A DNA stretch of 64,000 bases, taken from the NCBI GenBank assembly GCA_028752905.1, contig JAQNBH010000014.1, positions 25,294,353 to 25,358,352 on the forward strand, given 5' to 3'. Numbering within the stretch: the first letter of the stretch is position 1; each line of letters starts with the position of its first letter. This stretch comes from Cladorhizidae sp. MBARI D1340-BT2. Taxonomy: Eukaryota > Porifera > Demospongiae > Poecilosclerida > Cladorhizidae. The notes beneath the pieces were generated by a model. The model was not told the origin of the DNA. It made no database searches and worked only from the letters and a program-made list of their open reading frames with translations. A program made the position numbers and the translations under genes. Positions 11,901 through 26,900 of the stretch are shown in pieces.

Positions 11901-14900
11901 CTATGTCAAGAAGACACTGCACAGCAGGTTTTGAGTCCAATGAGGTAAAAGGATCAAAGAAGGGAGACAGTTACAAGATGCTTGCAGAGGATCTTCATAT
12001 AGGAGAACTTCCGAGCCATATTTGACTGACCTCTGTGAAGGATTTTTTTTAACGAGTGCTAAATATCACAAATCCTGCAGAAATAAATATGATATCCATG
12101 GTAGAGAGACATGTTAAGAAAATGAAAAAGGATAAGGGTTCAGCCAAAACCAAGGCAACAATTCCTACAAAATCATGTTTTACTCAGTGACCGATTCAAC
12201 ATTCCTGCTTCTTTTGTGGCAAAAGAACACAAACCCAGCAATCTAACTAATGCAATGACATTAGGTTTAGAGAGACTATCAATAAACTAAGTGACACAAA
12301 AATCCTAGTTAACTTAGTCAGGAGGATGTTCAGCTTTGAAACTAAATATTGTAAGATTTGCCGGGCTGGAATTCATAATTATGACAACAGTGACCGGAAA
12401 AGGGAACACAAAGAAGACAAAGATGATATCATATATGGTGTTGTGTTCAATGAAATCATCCATTATATTCTCCGTTTATCAGATTATCAGGATCATGAAG
12501 AAAATAATAGAAATGTCAAGCAAGATGGGGAAGCTTTGGCATATTCAGTAGTCTTTCAGCTATACTGAAATGATGGTTGCAGGACCCAGAAATTGCTAGT
12601 ATGGTAAATGAATTTGAAATGGAGGGCAACATTGCTTTCTGTCATGAAACAGATGAGAATCACTATGAATATGGCATTCAAGAAGAGTTTTGAGTGGCAC
12701 ATCAAGAATGTAGTCATGCATTCAAGGAGGAGGAAAATCCTTTCCAAGAAATATTCTTGTTTCTTTGGTGAATAAAAGTATAATGAACTCAACATTTACA
12801 TCTGTTGAAAATGCTGCAAGTATTGGACAGAAACAGTACATCAAAGAGAGACTTGAGTCTCGATTCATGGTATCATGCTCAGGAACAAGGAGCTACTATC
12901 AGAAAACCAAATGTGCATAGTACGATTGACTTAGTATGAAATGTAAGTGCTAGGCCTATCTTCCCTTAACAGGATGTAATGAATTTTTATAAAGAGCATC
13001 ACATATTCCCAACCATTTATTATTCCTAGAAGATAACATACACCACCATAATACTACTTTATTATTGATTTTTTAAAGTTTACTTTGCGTTGATTAGAAC
13101 ATTTTTTTTTAAATTAGAATAATACCTTTACCCTATATAATTAATTAATATCAGATCTTTACAACCATCTTGGGTTATGAAATTGTACAGAAAAATAACA
13201 ATTGGTAAGCTAGGATCTCTATCTCTATATATTAAAAAACTCACTCTGTGCCAAATGAAATGTTGGCATGACATTTTGCGAGATCGTTTCACAAATTTAC
13301 TAGACTATAGAGGAAACCAAGTAATATTTTAGAGCTCTAAGGCTATAACTGATAGTTAGCTGAATACTAAATCAAATGATCAACCTACACCACTATGCAT
13401 AATTGCAAAGCTAACACAATTTGGGGCTGGAGAATATCAGTGAGATATGACAATAATTATGATGGTGACCCTTTGCTAGGTGAACATATCTTAGAGGCAG
13501 TAAATCTGGCAGCCTGAATGTTTTTGACCATTACAAGTTATAACAATATAAATTGCATTGAACCATGGTAATGTCATGTACAATTTTTCTAGCAATGTAA
13601 TACAATATTATTCACATGAATTGGATCAACTTCATTTATACATATTTTTGTATTGTAATTAACCATATATTCATTTATATTTACACAGTCTGATCTTGTG
13701 GCTGAATGCAATGCCTCTATAAAAAGTAATTCATCTGTAAGTCCAAGCTGCATGACTGGAGGTGGATTTGTTAATGTCTCAGTTGGAGATATACCATCAA
13801 ATATGAAATTCAACACAATTCTAAATACCATCAACGCAAGATATAACCAAAAACACTCTCTAATTCTGTGTGAGTAATGAAGTATTACTTTCATAATTGC
13901 TATTACAATACTCCCTGCTGGAAATTACATTTAATAATTGGCTGTAATAGTTATAAAGGGTTCCTCTTATAATCAAAATAACATGCATGTATCATAATAA
14001 TTATTATAAAACCATGATGTGGTAGAGCAACTTTACAATAACATAATTAAAGAACTCACATTATTAATTATTTTATCAATACCACTAGCAACTTATGATG
14101 CCCAAAGTTTGATAATTAAGGATTCTTCACAAAGCTCTAAAATATGGAGAGTGAAGTTTGCTGAAAATTCCCTTGCCAAGGGTATACTATTGATCATGCT
14201 CTACATGGGAATAGATGGACCTAACTTTAACCGCTCAGTGTATTTAGTGCAAAGCAAATCACATGTGTCTATGGAATATCAGCTTGAAAATATTTCTGGT
14301 GGAGAGTATAAAATCTTGGTGTTTGATGTGGAGAGTGATGGACTTATTGCTTCAAGCTTTCCAGCCATTGTTTCTCAGGTGTTCGTGAATGGATTAGAAT
14401 ATGAAGTACCATGTAAGATTAAAATAGTTATTACCTTACTTTGTTGCATCTTCAATTATGATAATTTTCACCCAAAATAAATGCATCTGGCTAGTATTAA
14501 AATTTGGTTCAAGTTTAGAGCAAGATAATTTCACACAATACAGTAGTACGATTAATAAATCTTGCTACTATAGAAAGACACTGTGTAATCGAATGATCCC
14601 TGACTAAAAATTAATTATTGAAGATCTATCTTTTGATTCCCCCCCCCCCCCCCCCCATAATGAATCCTTCCATCTTCATCATGTGAGAAAAAAATTGAAC
14701 ATATGCAATGAATCATTTATTTTCAGCTGGTATCAAATTTTTATGCCAAAGTTTAAGCCAAAATACCATCAGGACAAATATAAAAACCCAAAACAACACA
14801 ACACACCCATACTCACTGATAATACATTTGATACTAAATCCATATAATTCGTGATCAATCTGAGTGTCAGAATATAAAACTCTAGCAAACATTAGGCTAA

Positions 14901-17900
14901 TGATGATTGACATTGTGTGGCTATAGTCATGAGAGTTGAGATGCAGCAATCAGTAACTCTAACCTTACATCTCAATTGAAGAGATGATCCTTAGGTGCAA
15001 GATGTATGTACATTGCCTGCAGTTCCTCTTTTTCTGACTCTATCAATTACTGATGTTCCTTTCCACAAGACTGGATCATATTAGTTCCATGCATGTTCCT
15101 CCCTTCTTGCATGCCAGGAGAACTTGAACAGTTTGCATGCATTAAACCAACACCCAATTGTGAACTTCATGTGGGCATGTTACTTTTCAAATATTTAAGA
15201 GTTCCTCTTCACCCCGTTCTTTATAATGAAGAATGTATCATCAATATACTTTTTATTACAGTTTTGCTGGTGCTGATTCCAAAGCTAGGTACTCAAATAA
15301 TTCCATGTATAATTAGGCTAGTATCAGACATAGAGAGCTACTTTTCTCTGTTTGTAGAATGTACTCCTTGAGCTGGAGTTGGCCGACTTTTGGCGAGTCT
15401 CCAACAATTCAGCAATCCAGTCAGATAGAGCAATAATTTTATAGTCCTTTGCCAAATTCTCATCTTTCCTCAATATGTCATATATCACCTCAACTGCTTC
15501 ATTTGTGGAAAAGAGAGAATACATCAAAACTGACCAGAATCATAAATGAACTTTGCCTTGTTATCAGCTTATACAAGTGTTTTAGTAACTGACTTTGAAT
15601 TAGAACCAACAAAACCTGACTTATAGAATAGATATGTCGATGATACATTTTGCATCTCAAAAAGGACTGAAGAAGAACTCCTTACCCTTAACCATCTGAA
15701 CAGAACGATCATGTTCATATTGGAATTGGAGAAGGATGCCTACTGCATTTTCTTGACTGTAACTGGATAGGAGAGGAGAGGATGATATGGTTGGCTCCTA
15801 TATTGAAAATGATACACAACCTTTACTATGGTTTGCAACACCTGATTTATCAGAATTTTTTGTCAAACATTCACTTCAGTGTTCAGCAAGGTAAAAATAC
15901 AAAATAAACATGATGCTTTGCTAGCTATTCACTGGCAATGCACAACACACAAAATTCATTATCTGCCTGAATCTTGTAATGCATAAAGGGTGAAGTGGTT
16001 CTGAAAAAGGGATAAGTGAACAGAGGAGCGAAGGAGTATTTTTCCACTCTTTCAACTTAATAACTTAACAAAATGGCGAGAAATCAATTCTAATAAATGT
16101 AATAAAGTTTGAATCACTTCATGTCTATAGCAAAAGATCATCAACATATATAGTTTGAAAATAGTCTGCTGCATACCACCCCCCTCCCCCCCCCCTGGAG
16201 AGCAAAAATGTAGTGCATTGGTGGTCAAATTAGCTTGCTTGCTGAGGTGAATTGTGGTAGCAGAGAGTGCTTGAGTTTTGTCTGAGAATTAAGGAGCTGT
16301 ATACAATGGGGAGGGAGTTGGCAATTGAGGGTGTTTAGCTGTGAGATCTTCTTGCAGCCATTACTATGCAAACTGGATAAGATTATTCAAATCTATGGAT
16401 TGGTTTCATCCTGATAATTGTAATGATTTCTTGCTGAAAATTGCTGGGACCGATATGGTTGCTCCACCATGTTGAGATGTAGGGACATGGACTCATGTGT
16501 AAACATGGTCCCGTAGACACTGGAGCTGGTAATTGTGATTTAGTTGATGGCTATTGTTGGCAATGCAATCCATGATCCAGCTGGGCTGAAGAACCTCTTT
16601 AGGGCTTAAAAGAATGCACAGCACAACTCATCGATCCATTTGGGGCCCGTTAAATAATAGTGGAAACATTCCATGAAGCCATTAGACTGAAATTTATATC
16701 CATTGTTAGTTGCACTGTCCTATCAGATGTCATGTTCATAGGGGTTCCAAACCAGGCAATCTAATTGGCAATTAATGCCTGAGCATGTGTTGGCTATAAT
16801 TATCAGAGAGTGGAATTGTTTCTGGCCACCGGGTAAAGTGGTCTACCAAGAGATGGGTGAACTCCCACAAAAGTGGTAAGAAACTGTGGCTCAAAATGAT
16901 GATGAAGAACCTTGAATATTTCTGTGGAGCTCTGATGAACCTTTGGATCTTAGACATTAGACATTTGACAAGGAATGCAGGCCTTGGCTCAAGTGACTAC
17001 TTTTTTGCATCATACATGCCAGATGAACTTATCAGCCATCAGTTATTATGTGGCTTACACACAAGGGCAAGACAAACCATGGACCAATTGACTGTGTCTC
17101 AATCAAATAGGATTCATAGGCCTGGGTTGGATAGTGGAAATATTGCAGAATAGTGTACTCCTTTTTATGGCCCAAATCCAATATCGTCAAGGTTGAGCTT
17201 AGTATATATGTGTCATCATTACGAGCTGCTGCTATGGCAGTATAATAAGCTCTTTAAGAATGGCATTTATTGTGGTTCTAGTGAGAACATCCACCACATA
17301 CTTACCCTGGACATGCCAGATATCAGTAGAGAATTCAGAGATACCTCAGCTTTTGGTCCAACCATAGGTTGCTTACTCTGGCCATAGCAAAGGTGAGTGG
17401 CTTGTTGTCCAGGTAGGTAATGAACTCCCGGACTTCCAGGAATAACATATGCAACACTCGCAAGTAAACAGCTAACAGCTCCCTGCCAAAAGCACTGTAC
17501 TTCTCTCAAGTTGATGCAGCTGCTTGCTGAAGAAAGCCAGTGGTTTTCAAATTCTATGAACCAGCTTTTGGAGAACTGTACCACTGCAAACTTTGAAGCA
17601 TTGATAGAGAGCAAGGTTGCAACAGTCGGAAGTAGATGCAAGAATACTGTAGCTATCATAGCTTTCTAGGGACTTGGGCTTCATTGCTAATGTGAAAAAG
17701 AGGACTAACATTATTCTTGCAGCAGCAAGAATGAAATGGAGAAAAAATTTGACCATGCCCATAAATTCCTGTAGACCAGTGACATTGATTGGTTGTTTGA
17801 TCTGCTCGATAACCTCTATCTTGTCAAGCAAGGCATGGTACAGTATACTGGGTGATGGGATACCCCCAAAAACCAATCCTGTTGAGACAGATATGGTACT

Positions 17901-20900
17901 TTTCAACATTGGCAATCAGGCCATGATTTTGGAAGGTGAATTATGTGCTCCACTGCTTTGTACTGGCCACAATGATATTATTAGGCAGATAAAAATGAAA
18001 CCTGGCCTGGCAGACTGTGTCTATGAAGCATAATAAAGTTTGGGAAGCATTCTTGACCCTAAAATCATCATAAGGTGTGAGGATGGCTGTTTTGCACAAC
18101 TACCACAAAGATCGAGATCTGTTAGTAGCCAAATCTGGTGTTTAATATCAATAAAAAATGTGCTTGCCAGAACAGCAAATGTTTTATGCATATATTGAGT
18201 AATGCTCTGGCCTAGTGGTGTTATTGAGGCATCTGTAATCTCTGCAGCATTCCCAACCCATAGATGCTTTGAGAAGTCCAGATGGTTTGTAGTTTGAGTG
18301 AAACTGCATTCTCCTCCATCACGACGTTACAAACAATATCATTTTTAGCATCAGCATTTCCAGTATAGTGGCTGATGAAAAGCCAAAACTGAAGAGAGGA
18401 GCAAAATGTAAAAAATATATTGTGTGTGGTAAAAGAACAGGATATGTATGCATATTGTAAAGATCATGGTTAAAAATAGTCTGACAGATAATCAATGAAC
18501 AATTAGGTAGATCTAGTCTTACATCTCGATTTTAGCGCTTCTAAGATGAATGTGCAGTGCCGCTACAGAAGCAATTCCCTCAATTTACTGGCTCTGTTAA
18601 CCACTGAGGTCTATTCACAGCATTGAGAGATTGTTGTTCCATGCATGTCATGCATATACAGTTCTCAATACTTCCTTTGTGCATGCACTTTTTATCCTCC
18701 TTCATCCAAGTTCTAAGGATTGAGCTACCTGATTGCTGGGTCTTAACTATCAAGACCATGCATGTAAAACCACACCCATTACTATAGTGTGGTGAGACAT
18801 TGTTCTGGAATATTCGGAGTAACATTCTCCCCTGGTGTACTTTTTATTATCTTACAGTTGAATTCATATCGCTTTGATTGAACATTACTGAGTTAATAAA
18901 AATATGAAGCCTACAACACAAAAGTTTGGATTTATGAAACTATCACTACCAACAGTTTAGAGTTATTTATACTCAGATGTGTATTTCCAAAATTACAAAC
19001 AATGAGTGTGTTCTACATAATCATGAAGTCCATTTTAAATCCTAAAATTATTCAATACATATAGAGAATGTTATTTGCAAAGAAATGTACCTGTATACTA
19101 CTTAGATGCATATTTGAGTATATATTTTATGTGTGAATGTGTGCACCTGTAGATAGTGGTCCCTTCACTGATGAGATCTGTACAGCATTCATAGTGAACA
19201 ATGGAAAAGCAATCCAAGTATTTTGTGGATTCAGTGGATCTCAGATAACAGGATATGTTGTGATTATGCAGTTCCATGATCTCTCTCATTCCAATAGCAT
19301 TGAAAACATTTATTTAGAGACCAACAGAGAACGGGATTCACCTGTACTTGTGCAAGGTGTAGACATTGGACTCCATTATCTTGTAGTCTTTCCTCTTCTA
19401 GAAAATACAAGCCTGATTGGTGGTGAAGTTATATTCAGATGTGCAATATTTTTGGATGATTATGGTATGGCTATCACTGGTAGTTACTATATATGTATCT
19501 TATTCTTGTATTGTTTACCACAGATTCTCCTAGTGAAAGTACGGATCATACTTATAGAACAACAATTTTCATTGCAGTAATCGGTATTAAACATATAATT
19601 TAGATTTCTTCATGGATTTATATTGTCTCTAATTATCATGATCTCTATGAACATTTGTGTCCCTAGCATATAGACTTTTTGTTAAAAGAGCCAAAAATGT
19701 TTTGCCGTTGATCTATAGTTTTTTGTGTGAATGGGAAGTGCAAATTGTTTTTTGCACATTATGAAGGAGTCTGCAATTGTTTGTAAAATTTATGGCACAA
19801 GGCAAAACTCCAAAAAGTAAAAATAAAATCATATCCCAGCTAAAGCTTAGATTGCAGCTTCTATTCTATCTAAGTGGTGATATTTGCAGCTATTAGCTCC
19901 AAATGACTTCCAACACCTATTTTTGACAGACAAAAACCATGTAGAGATGAGGGGGGAAAAACCATCTGAAATTTATGTTTTAGGTATTTTCTCAATTTCT
20001 TCACTTGCAATACTTGCATATAATAGGTTCCCCATAAAGACCTTATTACCATAAGCCCAGCAATCTTCCAATGCATTTCCTTGGACTCCATGAATCATTG
20101 ACTTGATTTCAGGAATAATGTGTATATAGTGGTTGTTGGCAATCAAGCTAACTCATGTACTCTTTTATAATCAGAATTGGCTAAAGAACATAGTTCACAT
20201 CACTATGCATGTAGCTCAATATGAACTGAATACTTTGCTGATGAATAATTCAATAGGCAAAAGTAATGCAAGCACAAAAGCATTAAGTGGCATCATTTGT
20301 TTGCTCATATGTCACTTCGCCAAATTACCAGCAAGCTTCTAGAGTAAGTCAAAAAGCACTGTTAGGAGGGGTGACCTATGAGGAACAAATTGTTTGACAT
20401 GATGAAAAGATTCTACCTCATGGCTGCAGAACTAGCAACAGATAATCGCTGCTGATGAGATGGAGATCAGCATTCAAAAACATCAAAATTGCCCTAATGG
20501 AGAGTCCCATCCTAGCTCTATTTCACTCCAAGTTTAGGATAATTGTGTCAGTTGACAATTCTTCATATGGACTTATGGCTATACTCCTACAGAAACAGCC
20601 AGCTGGTTATCTCCACCTAGTGGCATACATCTCTCTAGCTATGTCCCACACAGAGCACAGATACACACAAATGGAGAATGTGGCATTGGGCTGCATGTGT
20701 GTGAAGGATTTGCAGACAACTTTACTGGGATTTCCTTTGATATTCAGACCGACCATTAGCCCTTAGTCCTCTTACTTAGTACTAAACTTCTGGATGATCT
20801 CTGCCTCAGTATACAAAACTTCTGGATTAAGCTAATTCGATACAACTTCTCAATTAGCCACATATATGGGAAGGACCTCATTATTATTAGATGCAGTGAC

Positions 20901-23900
20901 AGCAACCCATTAGATCAATATTTCCAAGAAGTAGTGGATGCTTACATATTGAGAATTTTCCAGCTACAGAGGGGAGATTGGGGGAAATGCGGACACAGAT
21001 CCACATCCTCGACAACACTGCAAACACACTTTTCAGCTCCAATTTAGTGGAGAAGCTCAGCTATTTTAGCCCATCGTGACCACAGTCTGTTGGGGATAAC
21101 AAAAGACTTATGATCCAGTTGGTAACCTGGGAGCTTGTTAGAGGCTCGAATAAAGTAATGGGGCTTTGTATCATGTTAAGCCCAAGACTGGGCTTATCTT
21201 TCCATCTGATAATTGGGTGAAATAATATAGTCTCTATGCATGTTTTCAGCATGAGCAGCCCATAATTCTTTTTCCATTAAAAAAGCTTGCTCAATGTTCT
21301 TTGGTAAAGAGTGCCTCCTGGTCAACAGTTGATTTACCCTTTTTAAAGCCAGCATGTTCATTAGGTGAATAGGTGAAGCTCAACTAGCAATAAACGTGAT
21401 ACAGAATAATATCTGCTATTTCTGGAGTTCTCCTATATAATTCTTGCCAGTCATTGAAGGAGGCTGTAGCTGATCCCTAGCTGACTCTAATAACAAAATA
21501 GCAAGGTAAGTAGGTGCAGGCTTGTGTAGTATACCCTAATTGAGTTATATGAAAGGGGTTTTATTAGCAGTGGTTAACTGTAAACAAACATAATACAAAA
21601 AAAAAAAAGTAAAAAAATAAGAATAAATTATTATTTTATTTTAAAATCAACAACAAAACAACAGATTTTTAACATGTGAAATCATGACTTGTGGCAAACA
21701 TAATCAAAAGGTGTTTCACACATGTAACTCTTATATGGGAAACAGTGTGATTGACCTTCGGATTAATTTGTGTTTTAAAAAATATATATTTATTTTTATC
21801 TCAAGAGTAATATTTTCAAAATATTCATATCAGCAAATACAATATGTTTTAATTTATTATAATAACAGTTAAGTTAAGGTAAGCAAACAAAAGCCATGCA
21901 GCATTTATCTTTCCTATTCACTTTGTACTCGAATGTTTTATGTCGGCTGAATCAATCTTCACTTTTCCCCTCCACTTTTTCCCCTTTTTTGCTTTGTTTT
22001 TCCTGTATGCTTTTATGCTCAAAGTCCTAATTTTTATACTAAGGTGGAACATTCGATTCTGTATTTAGGTTCCCAGTAATCAACACTTTTCTTTCTGCTA
22101 CCTATCAGAGAACCCTCAATGAACTGTCATTTGACACAGTATAAATCCAACAATTTCAACTTAAAATTGCTCACTCAATTGTATGGGAAAGCTTCAATAT
22201 ACACATACATAAAAAATCAGCATTCATAATGGATAGCTCTGTCAGTCTATATATGCAATATAAAGCAGAAATACTGTGAGTTTGTTGTTCACTTTGGTAC
22301 ACAAGGTTCCCTATTCGATTGTAAATGGAATTATTCCATCCTGCTTTCTCCCCCCTTTTTACCCGTCCAGTCACTTTGTACTCAAAGTCGCCAGTTTGAT
22401 CCTAAATGGAATCATTTCATTTCACTCCCTATAGCTATATCAATATCAGGATATTTTGTGTAATGGCTTCGACCGAAAAATTAATATATTGTACTTGTAT
22501 TATTGAGTATGTTTGTGTTAAGATATCATACCATCCTGAAAAGACTCCTGCAACAGAGTGCGGGTATCTTAGCTAGTTCTTAATATTTATTAATTTTTAT
22601 TTTGCAGTGACACAGGTTATATTTTCAATCATTGCCTTGATCTTCTTGATTATGGCACTGCATATGAAATCTACAGAGAGTCAAGTATCACCATCAGAGG
22701 TAAGTTTTCTAGATAGAGTGCGATGCATACACTATTCCAGATCATTTCTCTCTAAGAATAAGGGATTAAGCATACATTCTATATATTATACACTGTAATA
22801 ACATAGGTGTGCATGGAACACCTAATATGGTGTGCCAGATTTGTCCCTACCTTTTTGGATGTGATAAATCCTTGGCCTTAGATTCCTCCATGCATGTGTA
22901 CAGCTTCTGGTCATGTGCTATCACTCTGTGCAGTGGATAAATGTTACATAAATTATAGAAGTAGAAACAAGTAAGACACTTTAATGAAAGAGAAAGTGTA
23001 AAATGAAAAGAAACGGACAACACTATGGGTAAAAAATTATGGTCTGGATGATGACAATTAAGATACTCTCTTCACCGAATTCAGTAAACCTATGGACCAT
23101 ATAGCTAACAGCAGACACTCTAAGCAATAGTCATTGTTAATTCACCTACATACGAAATGGCATAATATATAAGGACGTCATGAATTGGCTTGTACCATAA
23201 AATATGAATTAATTGGAATACAGTCACTTGTAATTTGGCAAGCCTTTACCCATGGCTCAAGTATGAAAGAAAAAGAGAAGAAAGCTACAGGAGGTGGGTT
23301 CCTCCCAGATGACAGCAACCCATTCTCCAGTTTGTGGTTCCTAAACCCTACCGAGAGATGGTGTTAAAATTTTCACACCATACTCCTACTGCTGGAGAAG
23401 GAAGACGTATGCAGGTTCCAGGATCATTTCTTCTGGCTGGTAGTTTTGCGAGATGTGGCAGATCTAGCTATGTGACTGGTGCCAGATCTGCAAACTCACT
23501 GCAAGCCATGCTCGAGTTTCCCTGGTTCTTCTTCGAGTAATAGACAGACCTTTCCAAAGATTGTGATGGATTTTGTTGATCCTATGCTCAAGACTGACAA
23601 TGGCAACAGATGGCTATACATGGTGATGGACTAGACCCATTTGCCATTTCTCTTCAGTCCATAGATTCACAGCAAGTCGCTAGGTCTTTCATGTCCATTT
23701 TTAGTTTTTGGGCCGGAGCAGATATTAACAGATTGAGCCTCAAATTTCATGGGTCATTGATGAAACACTTCTACAAGATTCTCGGGGTAGAAGTTGTCAG
23801 GACCTCCAGCTACCACCCCAAAATGGATGGAATTATCGAGCGTTTTAACATGACACTAAAGTGGAAATTCAGATGCCACCTAGAATGGTATGTTACCAAC

Positions 23901-26900
23901 TGGAGTGGGGCTCTCTTTGCTCCAACAGGTTGTGAATGAGTCGACCGGCTTTACTCCTTTCAAGTTGACATTGATCCATTCACTGGATGCATTGAAGGAG
24001 GGTTGGGAATACAGACCAGAGAAGCCCAACTCTGCCCTCTCATATCTCTTCAATCTGTACAATGGATCAATAATGCCAAGGAGCTGGCTAAGACCATGGA
24101 GACATCGGCAAAAAAGATAAAGACAACGTTTTATGATAAAAAACACGTATAAGAGCTCAAAATGGGTGATATATTTTTATTTTTTTTGCCAACTGCCTTC
24201 ATAGCCTTTTGGCCAGATAGCAGCATTCATGCCCTCTCACTGCCAAACTCTTGTCCACTACTTATCTGATCCATCTCTATGGCACAGAGCATATTATATT
24301 CCACATCAATATGTTGAGGTTATGGAACTCTACTTCCCATCTGTGCATGATGGCAGAAATGGATCAGGATGTACTGGATCTATCACCAGGTTAGAGCCAA
24401 AACAACAACCTGAGGTAACCCACCTGAGTCTGGATCTCACCCCAGAGCAAGCATGGCTCTTCTCACAGATATCCAAGCTCATCACTCCCCACTTTTTTCA
24501 AACCCACCAGGACACACAGACCATGCAGAGATGGTGATATACAAAAATGACGAAACCTCCATCCACACACAACCATACCATGTTCCTCATGCCAGACTAC
24601 AGCTATAAAGTCAAGGAAGAGGTGGAACAGCTACTCGGGGCCTGGCATCTAAGAATTCCTAGGTGTTACCAGTTGTGATTGTCCCTAAGAAGGATGGCAC
24701 TATTCCTCTTTGCATCCACTTTCACAAGTTGAACAGAGTCACCACCTCAGATCCTTAACTGATGCCAAGGATTGAAGACCTCATTAACAGCCTAGCTAGC
24801 GCGAACTACCTCTCCATGTTGGACCTAACCAAGGGGTACTGGTAAGTGCCCATTACCAAAATGTCAAATACCAAAAACAGCATTTCAGACAATATTCGGG
24901 AAATATGAGTTCGTAGTTGTGCCTATGGCTTGATTGGAGCTCCATCATTTTTCCATCGACTCATGCTGACAGAAGGTGATGTTGATCGCCTTTTACTCAA
25001 AGCAGCTCTTGCCTGGGCAATGCAAGTATGTCACTATCGAAAAAGAGTTTTGGCATTGGTGAAAGCGATACAACACTTTCAGCTCTATATCACAGGAATC
25101 AAATTCATCATGTATACCGATCATGCCTGCCTCCACTTTATTCAGTGTATCAGTGAATCAAATGGCAGACTGGCTAAATGGTCAATATTTTTGTAAGGAT
25201 TCGACTTCAACATTGCTCATCATCCTGGCTCACTCCATGACAACACCGATGGCCTCTCCCGACAGACATGGAGCAACCTGGCAGTAATGGCTGCAGCTAT
25301 TCGGGGAGGGGGAGATGTGGTGCTACTGCCTTCACAAACAGCTACTACCCAAGGGGAGGTTGAGGACTAAGTATTCTACCCAACAATATTAAGGAACATT
25401 ACAAGCCGATCTAATGTAATCATGCAAACATCAGATCATACATGCAACTCATATTTCCTGAATATTGTCTGAAATGCTGTTTTTGGTATTTGACATTTTG
25501 GTAATGGGCTCTTACCAGTACCCCTTGGTTAGGTCCAACATGGAGAGGTAGTTCGCGCTAGCTAGGCTGTTAATGAGGTCTTCAATCCTTGGCATCAGTT
25601 AAGGATCTGAGGTGGTGACTCTGTTCAACTTGTGAAAGTGGATGCAAAGAGGAATAGTGCCATCATAATTATGGCACACTCCTTTTAGAAAAAGACTGCC
25701 CGGCTACTTCCTTATAATGCTATTTGCATAGCGCTAAGCTACATGACATGATACATTGAGAGTCTTGTGACTCTGAGTTGATGTACAATCCTGTACAAGG
25801 CTCTCGATGTATCATGTCATGTAGCTTAGCGCTATGCAAATAGCATTATAAGGAAGTAGCCGGGCAGTCTTTTTCTAAAAGGAGTGTGCCATAATTATGG
25901 ATAGAATCTTACTGTGTAGAGTGTGAAACAGTGGATAAGTTGTACATCTCACCACAGATATCCTAATAGCAATACTAAACTGGATGGATAGGGGTAAGGC
26001 AATTGCTCGGTCCCCTTCTTACTATACCGATTTCTATAGATTAGATTAACAGATCTATGTTTAAATGAATTGTATGTCATCCAATAATGGGAAATAGGCA
26101 GTATGGGGAAACAGACTCTCTGAAAAATTGGACAGTTGAGGAAATGGACAGTCTAGTGATTTTGTATATTTTTTGTTTTGTGCTAAAAATTACTATTGAT
26201 ATTTAGTGAATTTCAGTCTGATTTGGCTTCACCATTGTATTAAACCAATGCATAATCTCCTTGTCATGGCATAAAGATATATGATGCTATACATAAGCTG
26301 CTGAAACAGTTATATTCCAATCCAATTAACTATAAAAGTGGCAAGCAAGCTGTAACAATGATGAAATTGAAGATTTGTTCCTAGAAAATTTCTTGCAGTT
26401 AAAGTTTACTTCTGTACAGTACAGTGTAGCCCACATAATTCATAGTCCAAATTAGCAGAGAATTTAAACTACTCTTAAACAACATTTCCAAATATCAACA
26501 GTTTTATAATTGTATTTAGTACAATTACATGTACTGTACATACTACGTATTGTATTAACTCTATTATATGTTAGACATATACAGTAAGATATTGACGTTT
26601 TGGAGTGCAGGGATCATTACGAATTTTCATTAGTTTTATCTTAAATGTCCCAGAAAATCATAGGGTGCTAGCCTTTAAAGAAGAGCATAGCTAAATGTCT
26701 TGCCAGAGTGGGTTGGTGGCAGTAACCAGGAAAAATGGCTGACCTCTATCAACTTTTATCAGCAACCTCTGTGTTCTGCCCTAGGTAGGCTATGATATCT
26801 GCACTACTCAGCATACCAGCATGCACTGTAAGCTAATGACACTCAATTCACCTCCTCAAAGGTGCAATCCATGTAAAGTCAATAAACAGAACTCCACTGT

